This document shows, one piece after another, positions 17,961-27,321 of a stretch of DNA of 64,000 nucleotides. The notes under the pieces were generated by a model. The model did no database searches. It saw only the letters and a program-made list of their open reading frames with translations, and had not been told where the DNA came from. A program made the translations under genes and the position numbers. The DNA comes from Halobellus captivus (GTDB lineage Archaea > Halobacteriota > Halobacteria > Halobacteriales > Haloferacaceae), in the NCBI RefSeq assembly GCF_003697845.1, contig NZ_RDQE01000003.1:87174-151173 (forward strand). Reading direction: 5' to 3'. Numbering within the stretch: the stretch's first letter is position 1; each line of letters opens with the position of its first letter.

Positions 17961-18686
17961 TCACCGCGTCCGAAGCTCGTCCTTGTCCTTGATCACGCGG
18001 GCGTCGCCCTCCCCGGAGGTGACCTCGTTGACGAGTTCGTAGAGGTCGTTCTGTAACCCGGCCGGGAAGGTGAGCACGCCGACCCACGAGCCGTCGTTCT
18101 GCCACTCCTCGCGCTCGAGGTCGCCGAACTCCCTGACCCGTGCCTGTCCGGATCCCGCGTAGTCCGCGGGGAGTTGAACCGCCATCGTCACCTCCTCGAA
18201 CCGGATCGGGATGACGGGTCGCAGCGCCTCGAGCGCGTCGTCGACCTGGTTCTCGACCGGCTCCATCGGATCGATCTGGAACCCGGCCTCCTCCAACGCA
18301 CGCTCGATCCGCTCCGGCGGATGCGGCGAGTCGTCCATCTGCGGGTTCACGGCGTTGCGCGTGATCGTGTTCACGAGCCCTCTGTGCTTCCGCTCCTGCA
18401 TCTCCTCGCGCTGTTCGGCGGTGATCTGGATCTCGCCCCGCTCGACCACCTGTGGAATGATCTCCAGGGGGTCCGTCGTCCCGAAGACGGTCTCTAAGTC
18501 CTCCTCGGCGGGTCGATCGCCTCGAGAGGCGTTCTCGAAGACGTCCTCGGCGGCGATCACGTCCTCCAGCTCGCCCTCGAACTCCCCGCGTTTCATCGCC
18601 AACGCGGCGTCCGGGTCGATGAGCACCTCGAATCGCTCCCCGTGTGACTCCAGCCTGGCGGTCACCGCCTCGTCGAGTGATATCAT
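17961..18686 (-). CDS. Ribosome assembly factor SBDS (Sdo1)
   Basis: 241 residues, the archaeal SBDS length. The N-terminal FYSH domain (RLESHGERFEVLIDPDAALAMKRGE) and the central motif ITAEQREEMQERKHRGLVNTITRNAVNPQMDDSPHPPERIERALEEAGF are diagnostic, followed by the C-terminal RRM-like domain (LRPVIPIRFEEVTMAVQLP). SBDS works with elongation-factor-2-like GTPases to release aIF6 during large-subunit maturation. ATG at 18686. Confidence 0.95.
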   Translation of the reverse strand: MISLDEAVTARLESHGERFEVLIDPDAALAMKRGEFEGELEDVIAAEDVFENASRGDRPAEEDLETVFGTTDPLEIIPQVVERGEIQITAEQREEMQERKHRGLVNTITRNAVNPQMDDSPHPPERIERALEEAGFQIDPMEPVENQVDDALEALRPVIPIRFEEVTMAVQLPADYAGSGQARVREFGDLEREEWQNDGSWVGVLTFPAGLQNDLYELVNEVTSGEGDARVIKDKDELRTR

Positions 18687-18916
18687 ACGTGTGGATACCA
18701 CCCCTGCGATAAAAAGCCTCCCGCGCCGCGGCGAACCGCGCTCCTCCGTCCCGAGAGCCCGAGAACCGTTTCGACAACGACCACTGATCATTAAATTACC
18801 ATATATATTTATTACAAATTGAGGCCATTATCGGGAATGGTTCCGGAAGCGCACCGTCGGGGATCGGAAGAAAGGAACGCTGAACGGGTAGGTATACGGA
18901 TGCCGGCGGTGTGTCG

Positions 18917-19792
18917 ATGAGCGAACCGTCGCTCGAATCGCTCGACGGCGTCGGTGAGAAACGAGCCGAACTCCTTCGACGACACGGGTACACGAGCGTC
19001 GAGTCACTGGCGAAGGTCGACCCGAAGGAGCTCGTCGGGATCCAGGGGATCGGTCCGGCCACGGCGACGGATCTCCTCGCGTCCGTGGTGCGAGTGTTGG
19101 ACGACGCCGATACCGCGGTAAGGACGTCGGACGCCAGCGATCCCGTAATGACGACGCCGCGTTTCGGAACGCCGTTCTCCGCGGTCGATCGAGTCGCTCG
19201 GTCGCCGGCATGGAGACGATCGAAACCGGGTGCGGGCGCAGCGGCGGACTCGACCGCGGAATCGGATCGATCCGAAGCCCCGGATGTCGGGATCGCTCCC
19301 GGCCGAAGGAAGACGCGGTCGGACGACGCGCCGACACACGAGTCGGGCGGGGACGTCGCGGCCACGGTCGCGCTCGCCCACGAACTGCTGAGCCGGGAGG
19401 CGGACGGGACGGGTCGTATCGGCCGCACGCCGATCGACACCTCGAACGTCGACGCGAACATCACCCTCCGATTCACACGCGCCTCGCGCTTCGACGCCGA
19501 TCCCGCCGCGGTGCTCGCGAACGCCCGCCTACCGAAGCGAACGCTCGATTCGCTCCCGGAGTTCGAGGACCGCGTCCTCGATCGGCTCGCGACGGATTCG
19601 GGATTCGCCGCGGATCTAGTGGCGTCGCCGGAGACCGCGATCCGCTCGCTCGACGCCGACGATCCGATCTCCGAGCTGTTCGCGCTGCCACCCGCGTCGC
19701 CGGGGCGGTGCGCGGGACGCACGCTTGCGCCGGTCGGCCTCGCCTCGCTCCGGATCGAGACGGACGACGCCTCGTCCGCCGGGGGTGACTGA
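18917..19792 (+). CDS. Helix-hairpin-helix protein with unidentified C-terminal half
   Basis: 291 residues. The N terminus carries a tandem HhH: LDGVGEKRAELLRRHGYTSVESLAKVDPKELVGIQGIGPATATDLLASVVRVL (residues about 6-60), the non-specific DNA/RNA-binding element. The linker (about 65-150) is Ser/Asp/Arg-rich and disordered. The C-terminal part (about 155-290) has ATVALAHELLSREADGTGRIG and NVDANITLRFTRASRFDADPAAVLANA. I do not recognise its fold. The stop is 3 bp before the ATG of the 899-residue gene, so the two are almost certainly one operon. The ATG at 18917 is preceded by GTATAC about 25 bp upstream, suggesting a leaderless transcript. Confidence 0.6.
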   Translation: MSEPSLESLDGVGEKRAELLRRHGYTSVESLAKVDPKELVGIQGIGPATATDLLASVVRVLDDADTAVRTSDASDPVMTTPRFGTPFSAVDRVARSPAWRRSKPGAGAAADSTAESDRSEAPDVGIAPGRRKTRSDDAPTHESGGDVAATVALAHELLSREADGTGRIGRTPIDTSNVDANITLRFTRASRFDADPAAVLANARLPKRTLDSLPEFEDRVLDRLATDSGFAADLVASPETAIRSLDADDPISELFALPPASPGRCAGRTLAPVGLASLRIETDDASSAGGD

Positions 19793-19795
19793 CGG

Positions 19796-22495
19796 ATGCG
19801 AACGCCGTACGAGACCGGCGACTACGATCTGGTCGTTCAGATCGCCGAGCGGGAGTACAACGACCAGCTGGCCGCGTTGTACGCCGCGGGGTCCGACGTG
19901 TTCCCCGCACAGATCCGCCGGCCGTTCGACACCCTCGTCTCGGGCGAGGTGAACTTCCTCTTCGACACCCCGTGGATGGCCTTCGAGCGGGACCCACAGG
20001 TGCGCCGCGAGGTCGCGCGATACGACTGGGGCGTCTCGGACGCGCAACTCTCCACGAGCGGCGAGCAGATCACGCTGTGTCTCCCGTTCAGCGAGGCGTT
20101 CGTCGCGCTCGACGGCGGGGCGACCCTTAGCGACCTCGACGGCGCGATACTCGTTCAGGAGACAGTCGCCGTCGGAACGCCCGCGACCGACGGGAACGCC
20201 CGGGTGGTGGGGCTCGACTTCGAGGACGGCATCGACCGGATCGAGGTCGGGTTCACCCCGGAGACGGTCGACCGACTGAACGACGTCCACGCCGCCTTCC
20301 CGGGGCTCCTTCGTGGGACCGTTCAGGGCGAAGTCGAGGACCTGTTGGTCGACGACGTCGAGTGGATCCCGCTCTCGCCGCGACCCATCCCGATCGGCGG
20401 GGACGACGACCCGACCACGCCGATCGACGTCGAAACCACCCTCGTTCGGAACGGCGAGGACGCGCTCGCCTTCCTCCTGCCGACTCGGGAGGGAGCCGAC
20501 GAGGACGGGATCGAGAGGGACGCGGCCGATCTCACGACGGCGAGCACCGCGCCGGGATCTCCCGTGGTCGTCCTCGTCGACGCCGAGACGCTGCTCGCCG
20601 ACATCGTCCGTCCCTCGCTTTCGGACTCGCTCGACGCGCCTCCGGAGGCGTTCGCCCGACCGTGTCGGCTCACGACTCCGGTTCCGCTGGACGTCTCGGA
20701 CGAGGGGACCATCGACACCCTCGTCGTCACGCGGCTGGAGGCCCGCATCGCGAACGGCCGCATCGACGTGACCGGGGCGTTCGAGGGCAACGGCTCGGCG
20801 GAGGGTGCCCCCTTCGACGTCACCGGCGACTTCCGTGTCCGGGTGTATCTGGAGATCGAGGACGGAGCGATCGACGTCCGCGTCGAGATGGACGACCCGA
20901 ACGTGGACGTGAGTTTTCCCTGGTACGTCGTGCTCGCGGGGATCGCGCTGGGGGCGATCACGGGCGGCATCGCGGGCGTCGTCCTCGCCGCGGTCGCCGT
21001 CGTCGTCGCCGACGCGGTCGCCGACGGCGTCGCGAAGGGGATCGCGAAGGACGTCTTCGCGGATCGGCTCAGCGACGTGGACGACCTCTCGATCCCGCTC
21101 GGACCGGCCGCCGAGGGGTTCGAGCTCACCGAACTCGACCTGACGGCCGACGCCCTCGCGATCGGGGGGCGACCGGTGACGGACGCGTCCCTCCCGGTGG
21201 TCTCGTCGTCGACGCGACGCTCGCTTGCCCCCGGCCGATCGATCGACCTCGACGCGGGGACGGTCCGGTCGGGCGTCTTCGACGGTGCCGACCTCTCCTG
21301 GAGAAGCGGTCCCGACGGACCGGGACTGTACGCCCGGTCCGCCGCCGTGATGGCACCGCTCGCCGGGTCCGCCTTCGACGGTCTCACCGTGGTGGACCTC
21401 GAACAGGCCGAGTACGAATCCACGGCGTTCCGCCGACACCTCCCGGCGTCACGGGTGCCGACGCGGGTTCAGTTCCTCGGCGTCGAGTTCGGCGGAACGA
21501 TCGTAGTGGCCGTCCAGACGAGCGAGAACCGCTACGCGAAGGTCCGCTGCTCGCAACGCGACGGCCGGCTTCGGCTGGAGTACGTCACCTACGGTCGGCC
21601 GACGCCGCAGGTCGCGATCGACGCTCGGTCGCGGGTGACCGACGCGGTCGAAATCGAGAGCGGGACCGAGTCGTGGCCCGTCGTGGGTTGTTTCCCGTCG
21701 TTCGGGTTCGACGGAGGACGGGTCGGCGGCGGCCTCGAGGTGGAGAACCGGTCGGCGGAGTATACCGTCGAGGAGGTCAGTTATCGAATCGTCGCCACGG
21801 CACGAACCCGGCTGCTCGCCTGGCCGCTCGACGGCTACATTTGGACGTTCGACGGCCGAACCGTCGACGGTCAGGGGACGCTCGTCCACGACGGGAACAC
21901 CGTCACCTACGACGTGAACGGATCGACCTGCGTCCTCGAGACCGAGCGAGGCGCGGGTCTCTCGGGACGCCTCTCGGTGAGCGTCACCGACGATCGCGGG
22001 ATCACGGTCACCGATCGCGACCGACTCTCCTACGCCGATACCCGGAAGACCGGCGGGCTCCCGTCAGGGGCCATCCGGGAGGCGAACGACGAGATCACGC
22101 GATGTCTGGCGGACCGCCATCGACGGTTCCCGCCGGACGGACCGGGCGGACACTGGTCCGGCGGACCGGGCAGTGCCGAACCCGACCCACTCCCGCCATG
22201 GGCCCTGGACGAGCACGTCCAACCGCCAGCGATCGGAGGGCTTCCGGCGACCGATCCCGGCGCGTTCGAGCGACTCCTCGACGGGGTGATCGCGACCGGC
22301 GACTCGACCACACGGCCGACGGGAGTCGACGCGTCGAACGCTCCGGCGAAGAGGGTCGATCCGCTTCGGCTCGACCCCGATCGACTCGCCTCGTTCCGGA
22401 TCGACCCCGTCCGGTCCGATCGTCCCGCTCTCGACGAGCGTTCGGTACGGGCCGCGCTCGAACGAGGGATGGTGACCGATCCCGACCGGATGTGA
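19796..22495 (+). CDS. Large beta-rich protein of unknown function, possible TULIP/P47-like fold
   Basis: 899 residues with no signal peptide. From residue about 5 (YDLVVQIAEREYNDQLAALY) it looks like a chain of beta-strand repeats. One hydrophobic, Gly/Ala-rich patch at about residues 380-420 (VVLAGIALGAITGGIAGVVLAAVAVVV...) sits inside soluble sequence and resembles the hydrophobic loop of bacterial P47/OrfX TULIP lipid-binding proteins; this comparison is a weak inference. The C terminus (about 800-899) is basic and proline-rich. It is translated 3 bp after the HhH gene. I assign no function. Confidence 0.5.
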   Translation: MRTPYETGDYDLVVQIAEREYNDQLAALYAAGSDVFPAQIRRPFDTLVSGEVNFLFDTPWMAFERDPQVRREVARYDWGVSDAQLSTSGEQITLCLPFSEAFVALDGGATLSDLDGAILVQETVAVGTPATDGNARVVGLDFEDGIDRIEVGFTPETVDRLNDVHAAFPGLLRGTVQGEVEDLLVDDVEWIPLSPRPIPIGGDDDPTTPIDVETTLVRNGEDALAFLLPTREGADEDGIERDAADLTTASTAPGSPVVVLVDAETLLADIVRPSLSDSLDAPPEAFARPCRLTTPVPLDVSDEGTIDTLVVTRLEARIANGRIDVTGAFEGNGSAEGAPFDVTGDFRVRVYLEIEDGAIDVRVEMDDPNVDVSFPWYVVLAGIALGAITGGIAGVVLAAVAVVVADAVADGVAKGIAKDVFADRLSDVDDLSIPLGPAAEGFELTELDLTADALAIGGRPVTDASLPVVSSSTRRSLAPGRSIDLDAGTVRSGVFDGADLSWRSGPDGPGLYARSAAVMAPLAGSAFDGLTVVDLEQAEYESTAFRRHLPASRVPTRVQFLGVEFGGTIVVAVQTSENRYAKVRCSQRDGRLRLEYVTYGRPTPQVAIDARSRVTDAVEIESGTESWPVVGCFPSFGFDGGRVGGGLEVENRSAEYTVEEVSYRIVATARTRLLAWPLDGYIWTFDGRTVDGQGTLVHDGNTVTYDVNGSTCVLETERGAGLSGRLSVSVTDDRGITVTDRDRLSYADTRKTGGLPSGAIREANDEITRCLADRHRRFPPDGPGGHWSGGPGSAEPDPLPPWALDEHVQPPAIGGLPATDPGAFERLLDGVIATGDSTTRPTGVDASNAPAKRVDPLRLDPDRLASFRIDPVRSDRPALDERSVRAALERGMVTDPDRM

Positions 22496-22587
22496 ACCGG
22501 TTGCGATCCAGGCTCGGTAGCAACGATCCACGCTCGGCCGCGATCGCATAAGGGAGCCCCGGATCGACGGAGCGCCGCTCTATCCGG

Positions 22588-22764
22588 CTACTCGGTCACC
22601 GCCTCGCGACACGCGTCCCCGCAGAAGTGCCGTCGTTCTACCGCGCCGTTCTCCACCCACGTGGTCGTCCGTCGGCCGACGCCGAACGCCGGCTCCCCGC
22701 AGTTCTCACACCGCGGCGCGGACGCCTCGTCGTCCTCGCCGAGGTCGGATGTCGGGTCCACCAT
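22588..22764 (-). CDS. Small zinc-ribbon protein (CxxC...CxxxC)
   Basis: 58 residues, MVDPTSDLGEDDEAS..., with CENCGEPAFGVGRRTT and FCGDACREAV: two Cys pairs (CxxC and CxxxC) about 26 residues apart, enough for one zinc. It belongs to the haloarchaeal small zinc-ribbon families, possibly involved in protein-protein or nucleic-acid contacts. ATG at 22764, stop at 22588-22590. It is convergent with the 899-residue gene and codirectional with the ASPIC gene, which ends 79 bp before its start in coding order. Confidence 0.65.
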   Translation of the reverse strand: MVDPTSDLGEDDEASAPRCENCGEPAFGVGRRTTTWVENGAVERRHFCGDACREAVTE

Positions 22765-22842
22765 ACGACCCCCCTCGGGCCGCGCACACTTGAACCCGGC
22801 AAGCCCGGCAGTTCTGGCCGGCCGGAGGACGACCGGCCCGCC

Positions 22843-24246
22843 TCACTCGTCTCGGTCGGTCGGGTGGGCCACGTCGAGTTCGCCGTCGGGCTCCGGGTCG
22901 CGGATCGTCCGCTCGCGTCCGTCGGGCCAGCGCACGACGACGCGGTCCGGATCCGCCCCGCCCAGCCCGAAGTGTGCGACCGGCTCGGTCTGACAGAGGT
23001 AGCCGCCGCCGGCGTCGATCACGCGCCGCTGGGTCCTCCCGTCGGCGTGGAGCCGGACGGTCGCGCCACGGGCAGGCGCACCCTGTGGGGTCGTCGGCCG
23101 GACGCGAAGCCACCCGTTCTCGGCCGCGTCCGGGACGGCGAACACCGATATCGGCTGAGCGGCCACCTCGCCGTGGACGACGAGGAGTTCGAGAGCCCCG
23201 TCCCCGTCGAGGTCGGCGGCGACCGCCCCCGTCCCGAACCCCGTCCGTTCGGCGGCCGCCCCGACGTCGCCGGGGCCCCACCGCGGTCCGCGCTCAGCGG
23301 GATTCCCGCCGAGCGGGTCGACCCGCTCGAACAGCCGGCTCGGTTCGCCGAACCCGTTACAGAACAGCTCCTGTCTGCCGTCGTTGTCGAAGTCGGCTGC
23401 GACGACCGAGCGGACGCTCTCGGCGGCGCTCAGCTCCGGCGGGGCGACGTCGCGGTACACCCCGGACGCGTCGGGCCTGAGCAGCCGGCTCCGACCCTCC
23501 CAGTTGCCGACCGCGAGCGCGAACGTCCCGTCCTCGTCGACCAGCGCGACCCCGCGGGCGTCCCCTTCCGGATCCGCGAGCGCCCGGCCGCCGTCGACCG
23601 CCTCGTAGTGGCCGCCCTCGTTGCGGAACAGCCGGTTCGGCCCCCGCTCGACGCCGACGAACAGGTCGGTGCCGGGCGAGCAGAGCGGGCCGGGGAGCAG
23701 CGACCGACAGCCGTCGTCGACGGCGAGCCCGACCGCGTCGGCCATGTCGGACGCCTCGCCGTCGTCGCCCAGCTCGTAGAAGGCCAGCGGCGCGCCGTAG
23801 CTGGCGACCGCGACCCCGTACCGGCCGGTCCCGAACCGGTCGAGCGCGGCGACGGACCGGCCCGCGCGGAAGTTGAGCCGGTCGGCGTTGATCGGGAGCG
23901 CGAACGCGTCGGTCCAGCGGTACCGGTCGGCCTCCAGCCGATCCAGGAGGAGGTCGGAGTCGCCGGCGACCCCGGCGCTGTTGGCGCAGTTGTGGACGTA
24001 GATCTCCTCGCAGCCGTCGGCGTCGACGTCGGCCGCGCAGACCCCCATCGCGTGCCTGTCGCCGTCGGCGACGATCCCGCAGGCGGTGTCGGCGAAGCGG
24101 CCGTCCCCCTCACGGGCGTACAGCCGGTTCGGCTCCCCGTATCCGGCCACGAACACGAGCGGCCCGTCCCGTCCCGGAGTCACGGCGACCCCGTACCCAC
24201 GAACGGGATCGGCGTCGACGAGCAGGTCGGAACGGTCCGCGAACAT
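22843..24246 (-). CDS. FG-GAP/VCBS repeat protein with C-terminal ASPIC/UnbV domain
   Basis: 467 residues. Several beta-propeller repeats (DVDADGCEEIYVHN, DFDNDGRQELFCNG, DLDGDGALELLVVHG) carry calcium-binding DxDxDG loops. The ASPIC/UnbV tail is GAPARGATVRLHADGRTQRRVIDAGGGYLCQTEPVAHFGLGGADPDRVVVRWPDG. Despite the propeller, no signal peptide is seen, so it is probably cytoplasmic or exported by another path. Bacterial relatives are secreted (CRTAC1-like). Function unknown. Confidence 0.8.
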   Translation of the reverse strand: MFADRSDLLVDADPVRGYGVAVTPGRDGPLVFVAGYGEPNRLYAREGDGRFADTACGIVADGDRHAMGVCAADVDADGCEEIYVHNCANSAGVAGDSDLLLDRLEADRYRWTDAFALPINADRLNFRAGRSVAALDRFGTGRYGVAVASYGAPLAFYELGDDGEASDMADAVGLAVDDGCRSLLPGPLCSPGTDLFVGVERGPNRLFRNEGGHYEAVDGGRALADPEGDARGVALVDEDGTFALAVGNWEGRSRLLRPDASGVYRDVAPPELSAAESVRSVVAADFDNDGRQELFCNGFGEPSRLFERVDPLGGNPAERGPRWGPGDVGAAAERTGFGTGAVAADLDGDGALELLVVHGEVAAQPISVFAVPDAAENGWLRVRPTTPQGAPARGATVRLHADGRTQRRVIDAGGGYLCQTEPVAHFGLGGADPDRVVVRWPDGRERTIRDPEPDGELDVAHPTDRDE

Positions 24247-24373
24247 GGCCGTCCGTCACCGCCCGGGGGTTATGAACTCACGGGTTGGGATACCCCCGAA
24301 CCGCCGGGGGTCGATCCACTTCGAAGCGATCCGCCCCGTCCTCCCCGGCGCTCGAGGGGACTATCCGGGCGGT

Positions 24374-25945
24374 TCAGGCGACGACGGTTTCTTCGAGCAG
24401 CTGGAGCGGATGTTCGATCTCGTAGCCGGTGCCGTGTTCCATCTGCATCGCGCAGGTGGGACACTCCGTCATCCCCACCTCGCCCTCGGCGTCTTCCATG
24501 TGATCGAACATCTCCTCGCCGATCTGCATCGACTTCTCGTACTTCTCGCTCTTCCAGCCGTAGGTGCCGGAGATCCCCGAACAGGAGTCGCCGACGTCCT
24601 CCATCTCGACGCCGTCGACGTCGCGGAACGTCTCGACCGCCTGCCGCGCGAGCCCCTGGTTGCGGGCGTGACACGGCGCGTGGTACGCGAGTTCGCGGTC
24701 GTCCTCGGGGCCGCCGCTCTCGGCGAGCGCGCCGTCCAGGTCCTCGTGGATCCGGAGGTACTCCAGCGCCTCGAAGGTGTGATCGGAGACGTCCTCGATC
24801 CCGTGGATGTCGAACAGCTCGGGGTACTCCTGGCGGAGCGACATCGAACAGGAGGTACACGACGCGATCACGTCCGCCCCGTCGCCGATCGCGGCGACCA
24901 GGTTCTCGACGTTCGTCTCGGCGTGCCGGCGGGCGTCCTTCAACATCCCGTTCGCGAACATCGGCGTTCCCGAGCACTTCTGCGGGGGAACCATCACCTC
25001 GTAGCCGAAGTGCTCGTAGACGCGCACCATCGCCTTCCCGACCTCCGGCGTGTTGTAGTTGGAGTAACAGCCGTGGAAGTACGCCACGCGCTTGTCGGGG
25101 TTCTCGACCTGCGCGCCGCCGCGGTCGCGCCACCACTCGCGGAACGTCCGGGTCGCGAACTCGGGGAACTCCCGCTCCTTCGGGATCCCCAGCACCTTGT
25201 CCATCGCCCAGCGGGCGGGACCGAAGTTCATCGCGAACGTGGAGAGCCGCGGGACCACGCTGGCCAGCCGCGCGGAGGTCCGGTAGTTCGCGAGGATCCG
25301 GTTGCGGACGTACTCCAGGGAGAGCTTCTCCATCTGCTCCTCGACGAACTGGCCGCGCGCCTCGTTGTGCATCTGCGAGAGGGGGACCGAGGAGGGACAC
25401 GCGTCGTCACACCGCATACAGTTCGAACAGGAGGTGATCGACTCGTCGATGTCGTGGTCGTCCTTCCGCTTGAGCCGCCACTGCTCGGGCCCCTGGAACT
25501 TCGGTCCGGGGAACTCGTCGTCGACCTCCGCGACCGGACACGAGGTGTCACAGGAGGTGCATTTGTAACAGGAGTCGGCTCCGTCGCGCAGGTCGAGGTC
25601 GCCCTCGGGGAACACGTCGATCGGGTCGTAGGCGTCGGGGTCGAGCTCGGCCGAGTCGCTGCCGCCCGTTGCGCTCTCGACGCCGCCGTCGGTCGCGGTT
25701 CGTTGGTCGGTCGCGGTCCGCGGATCCGTCGAGGTTCGCGGGTCCATCGCTTCCCCGGCCCCGCTTCCGGCAGCCTCGTCCCCCTCGCCCTCCTCGTCGT
25801 CCGGCACGAAGATCGCCGGCTGCTCGTCGCGGCCGAGCTCCGGAACCCCCGGCCGTGAGCGCGTCCCGTCGTCCGCGTCGCCGTGCCGTTCGGAAGCCCC
25901 GGTTCCACTCGCCTCGTCGCCGTCGTCCCCTGTGTGTCGTGTCAT
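24374..25945 (-). CDS. glpC: Anaerobic-type glycerol-3-phosphate dehydrogenase subunit C
   Basis: 523 residues, third gene of glpABC. Residues 1-110 form an acidic low-complexity leader containing short repeats (TSTDPRT/TATDQRT/TATDGG). Two ferredoxin-type 4Fe-4S motifs follow (CYKCTSCDTSCP and CSNCMRCDDACP), then two CCG (heterodisulfide reductase-like) domains (FHGCYSNYN...KCSGTP and YHAPCHARNQG...DSCSGISGTYG...CPTCAMQ). GlpC anchors the GlpAB flavoenzyme and passes electrons to menaquinone. The start overlaps the glpB stop by 4 bp. The long acidic extension is unlike E. coli GlpC. Confidence 0.9.
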   Translation of the reverse strand: MTRHTGDDGDEASGTGASERHGDADDGTRSRPGVPELGRDEQPAIFVPDDEEGEGDEAAGSGAGEAMDPRTSTDPRTATDQRTATDGGVESATGGSDSAELDPDAYDPIDVFPEGDLDLRDGADSCYKCTSCDTSCPVAEVDDEFPGPKFQGPEQWRLKRKDDHDIDESITSCSNCMRCDDACPSSVPLSQMHNEARGQFVEEQMEKLSLEYVRNRILANYRTSARLASVVPRLSTFAMNFGPARWAMDKVLGIPKEREFPEFATRTFREWWRDRGGAQVENPDKRVAYFHGCYSNYNTPEVGKAMVRVYEHFGYEVMVPPQKCSGTPMFANGMLKDARRHAETNVENLVAAIGDGADVIASCTSCSMSLRQEYPELFDIHGIEDVSDHTFEALEYLRIHEDLDGALAESGGPEDDRELAYHAPCHARNQGLARQAVETFRDVDGVEMEDVGDSCSGISGTYGWKSEKYEKSMQIGEEMFDHMEDAEGEVGMTECPTCAMQMEHGTGYEIEHPLQLLEETVVA

Positions 25946-27321
25946 TGCTGAACCTCCCGTGCCGCCTCCCGACCGGCCACGAGGCCGGTCGCGAGCGAGA
26001 CGCCGCTCGCCGATTTCTCCCGTGCCACGTCCGCGCCGCCGACGACGCCGCCGGCGACCCGGACGTCGTCGTACGCCACCTCTCCCGCCGCGTCGAGCGG
26101 GCGGAGCCGCTCGTCCGGTCGCACGCCGAACCGCGCGTACGGCTGCTCGCCGAACGCGTCGTCGACGAACCACTCGTACCGGTCCGCCGGCTGCGGGACG
26201 TGGAGGTCGAGGACGGGCTCCCGGACGCCCTCGCGGTCCGAGTCGAGCCCCTTCCCGACCAGCCCGCCCGTCGCGAGCACGACCGCCTCCGCGCCGTACG
26301 GCACCTCGCTTCCCTTCCGGTCCATCACGAGGTGGTCGATCCGGTCGTCGCCGTCGACCTCGTACCCCACCGCGGGCGTCCCCGTCTCGAACCGAACCCC
26401 CGCGTCGTCGAGCGCGTCGTACAGCAGGTCCTCGAGCCGGAGCCCCGGCAGGCTCGGCGGGCCCATCGGTATCTCGAAGACGTCCGCGCCGAGCCGGTCC
26501 GCGAGGTCGGCCCGGACCTCCGCCGCGTGGTCGTCGCCGAGGAACGCCGGAAACCCGACCCGCTCCACGCGGTCGACGCCGCCCTCGTCGTCGACGACGT
26601 CGTGGAGGTGCGGCCCGACCGCCTTCGCCAGCGCCTCGCGGGCCGGCGTTCCGTCGATCGGCTCGTCGCGGTCGAGCGCCTTCGCGAGGCGCGTTATCTT
26701 CGCGTCCGCGCGGAACGCCTCCGCGAACTCCACCTCCGTTCCCGCGACGTCGAACGGGACGCCCGCCGCCGCGAGCCGGTCGGCGAACGCCCGCGCGTCG
26801 TACTCGGTGAGCGAGCGGAACCCCACGATCAGCGTCGGGCGGTCGTCGCTCGCGAGCGCCGCCGCCGCCGACGCGGGATAGCGGGCGGTGGGCTTCACGC
26901 TCCCGCCGAAAGTGGGGACCAGGGCGTTCCGGTCGGTGTGTCCGCCCAGGTACGCGTCGCCGACGAGGTCGTCGAACAGTTCGAGGCCCTCCCGCAGCGC
27001 GTCCGCGCCGACGAGCCGATACGGGTGGTCGTCGGGGAGCCGGTCCATCGCCTCGAACGGGTCCGCGAGCGGCCCCTCGGGGTCGGGCCACTCGTCGGGA
27101 TCGAGGTTCCGGCCCGCGGTCGGCGGCCCCTCCCGGAGGGGTTTCGACGGCTCGGTCGCCGGGACGTAGCCGAGCGCGTCGATCAGCCCCGACGCCTGCC
27201 GGAGCGTGCTCGCCTTGTGGGAGACGAGCCGGACGTCGGCCCCCTCCCGTGCGGCCGCGACCGCGGCCGTGATCCCCGCGAGCCCGCCGCCGACGACGAG
27301 GACCTCGCTATCGATCGCCAT
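25942..27321 (-). CDS. glpB: Glycerol-3-phosphate dehydrogenase subunit B
   Basis: 459 residues. The N-terminal dinucleotide fold [25 protein letters not shown] binds FAD. Motifs such as [21 protein letters not shown] and the C-terminal [27 protein letters not shown] match GlpB, the flavin-carrying second subunit. It overlaps glpA by 14 bp and glpC by 4 bp. Confidence 0.92.
   Translation of the reverse strand: MAIDSEVLVVGGGLAGITAAVAAAREGADVRLVSHKASTLRQASGLIDALGYVPATEPSKPLREGPPTAGRNLDPDEWPDPEGPLADPFEAMDRLPDDHPYRLVGADALREGLELFDDLVGDAYLGGHTDRNALVPTFGGSVKPTARYPASAAAALASDDRPTLIVGFRSLTEYDARAFADRLAAAGVPFDVAGTEVEFAEAFRADAKITRLAKALDRDEPIDGTPAREALAKAVGPHLHDVVDDEGGVDRVERVGFPAFLGDDHAAEVRADLADRLGADVFEIPMGPPSLPGLRLEDLLYDALDDAGVRFETGTPAVGYEVDGDDRIDHLVMDRKGSEVPYGAEAVVLATGGLVGKGLDSDREGVREPVLDLHVPQPADRYEWFVDDAFGEQPYARFGVRPDERLRPLDAAGEVAYDDVRVAGGVVGGADVAREKSASGVSLATGLVAGREAAREVQQ

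Noticed and set aside
20936-21060. Hydrophobic patch in the 899-residue protein read as a true transmembrane helix pair
   Set aside because: Isolated in otherwise soluble sequence, Gly/Ala-rich; a lipid-facing loop is equally likely.
19616-21439. 607-codon minus-strand frame across the 899-residue gene
   Set aside because: Composition is a shadow of the plus-strand gene; no motif or promoter.
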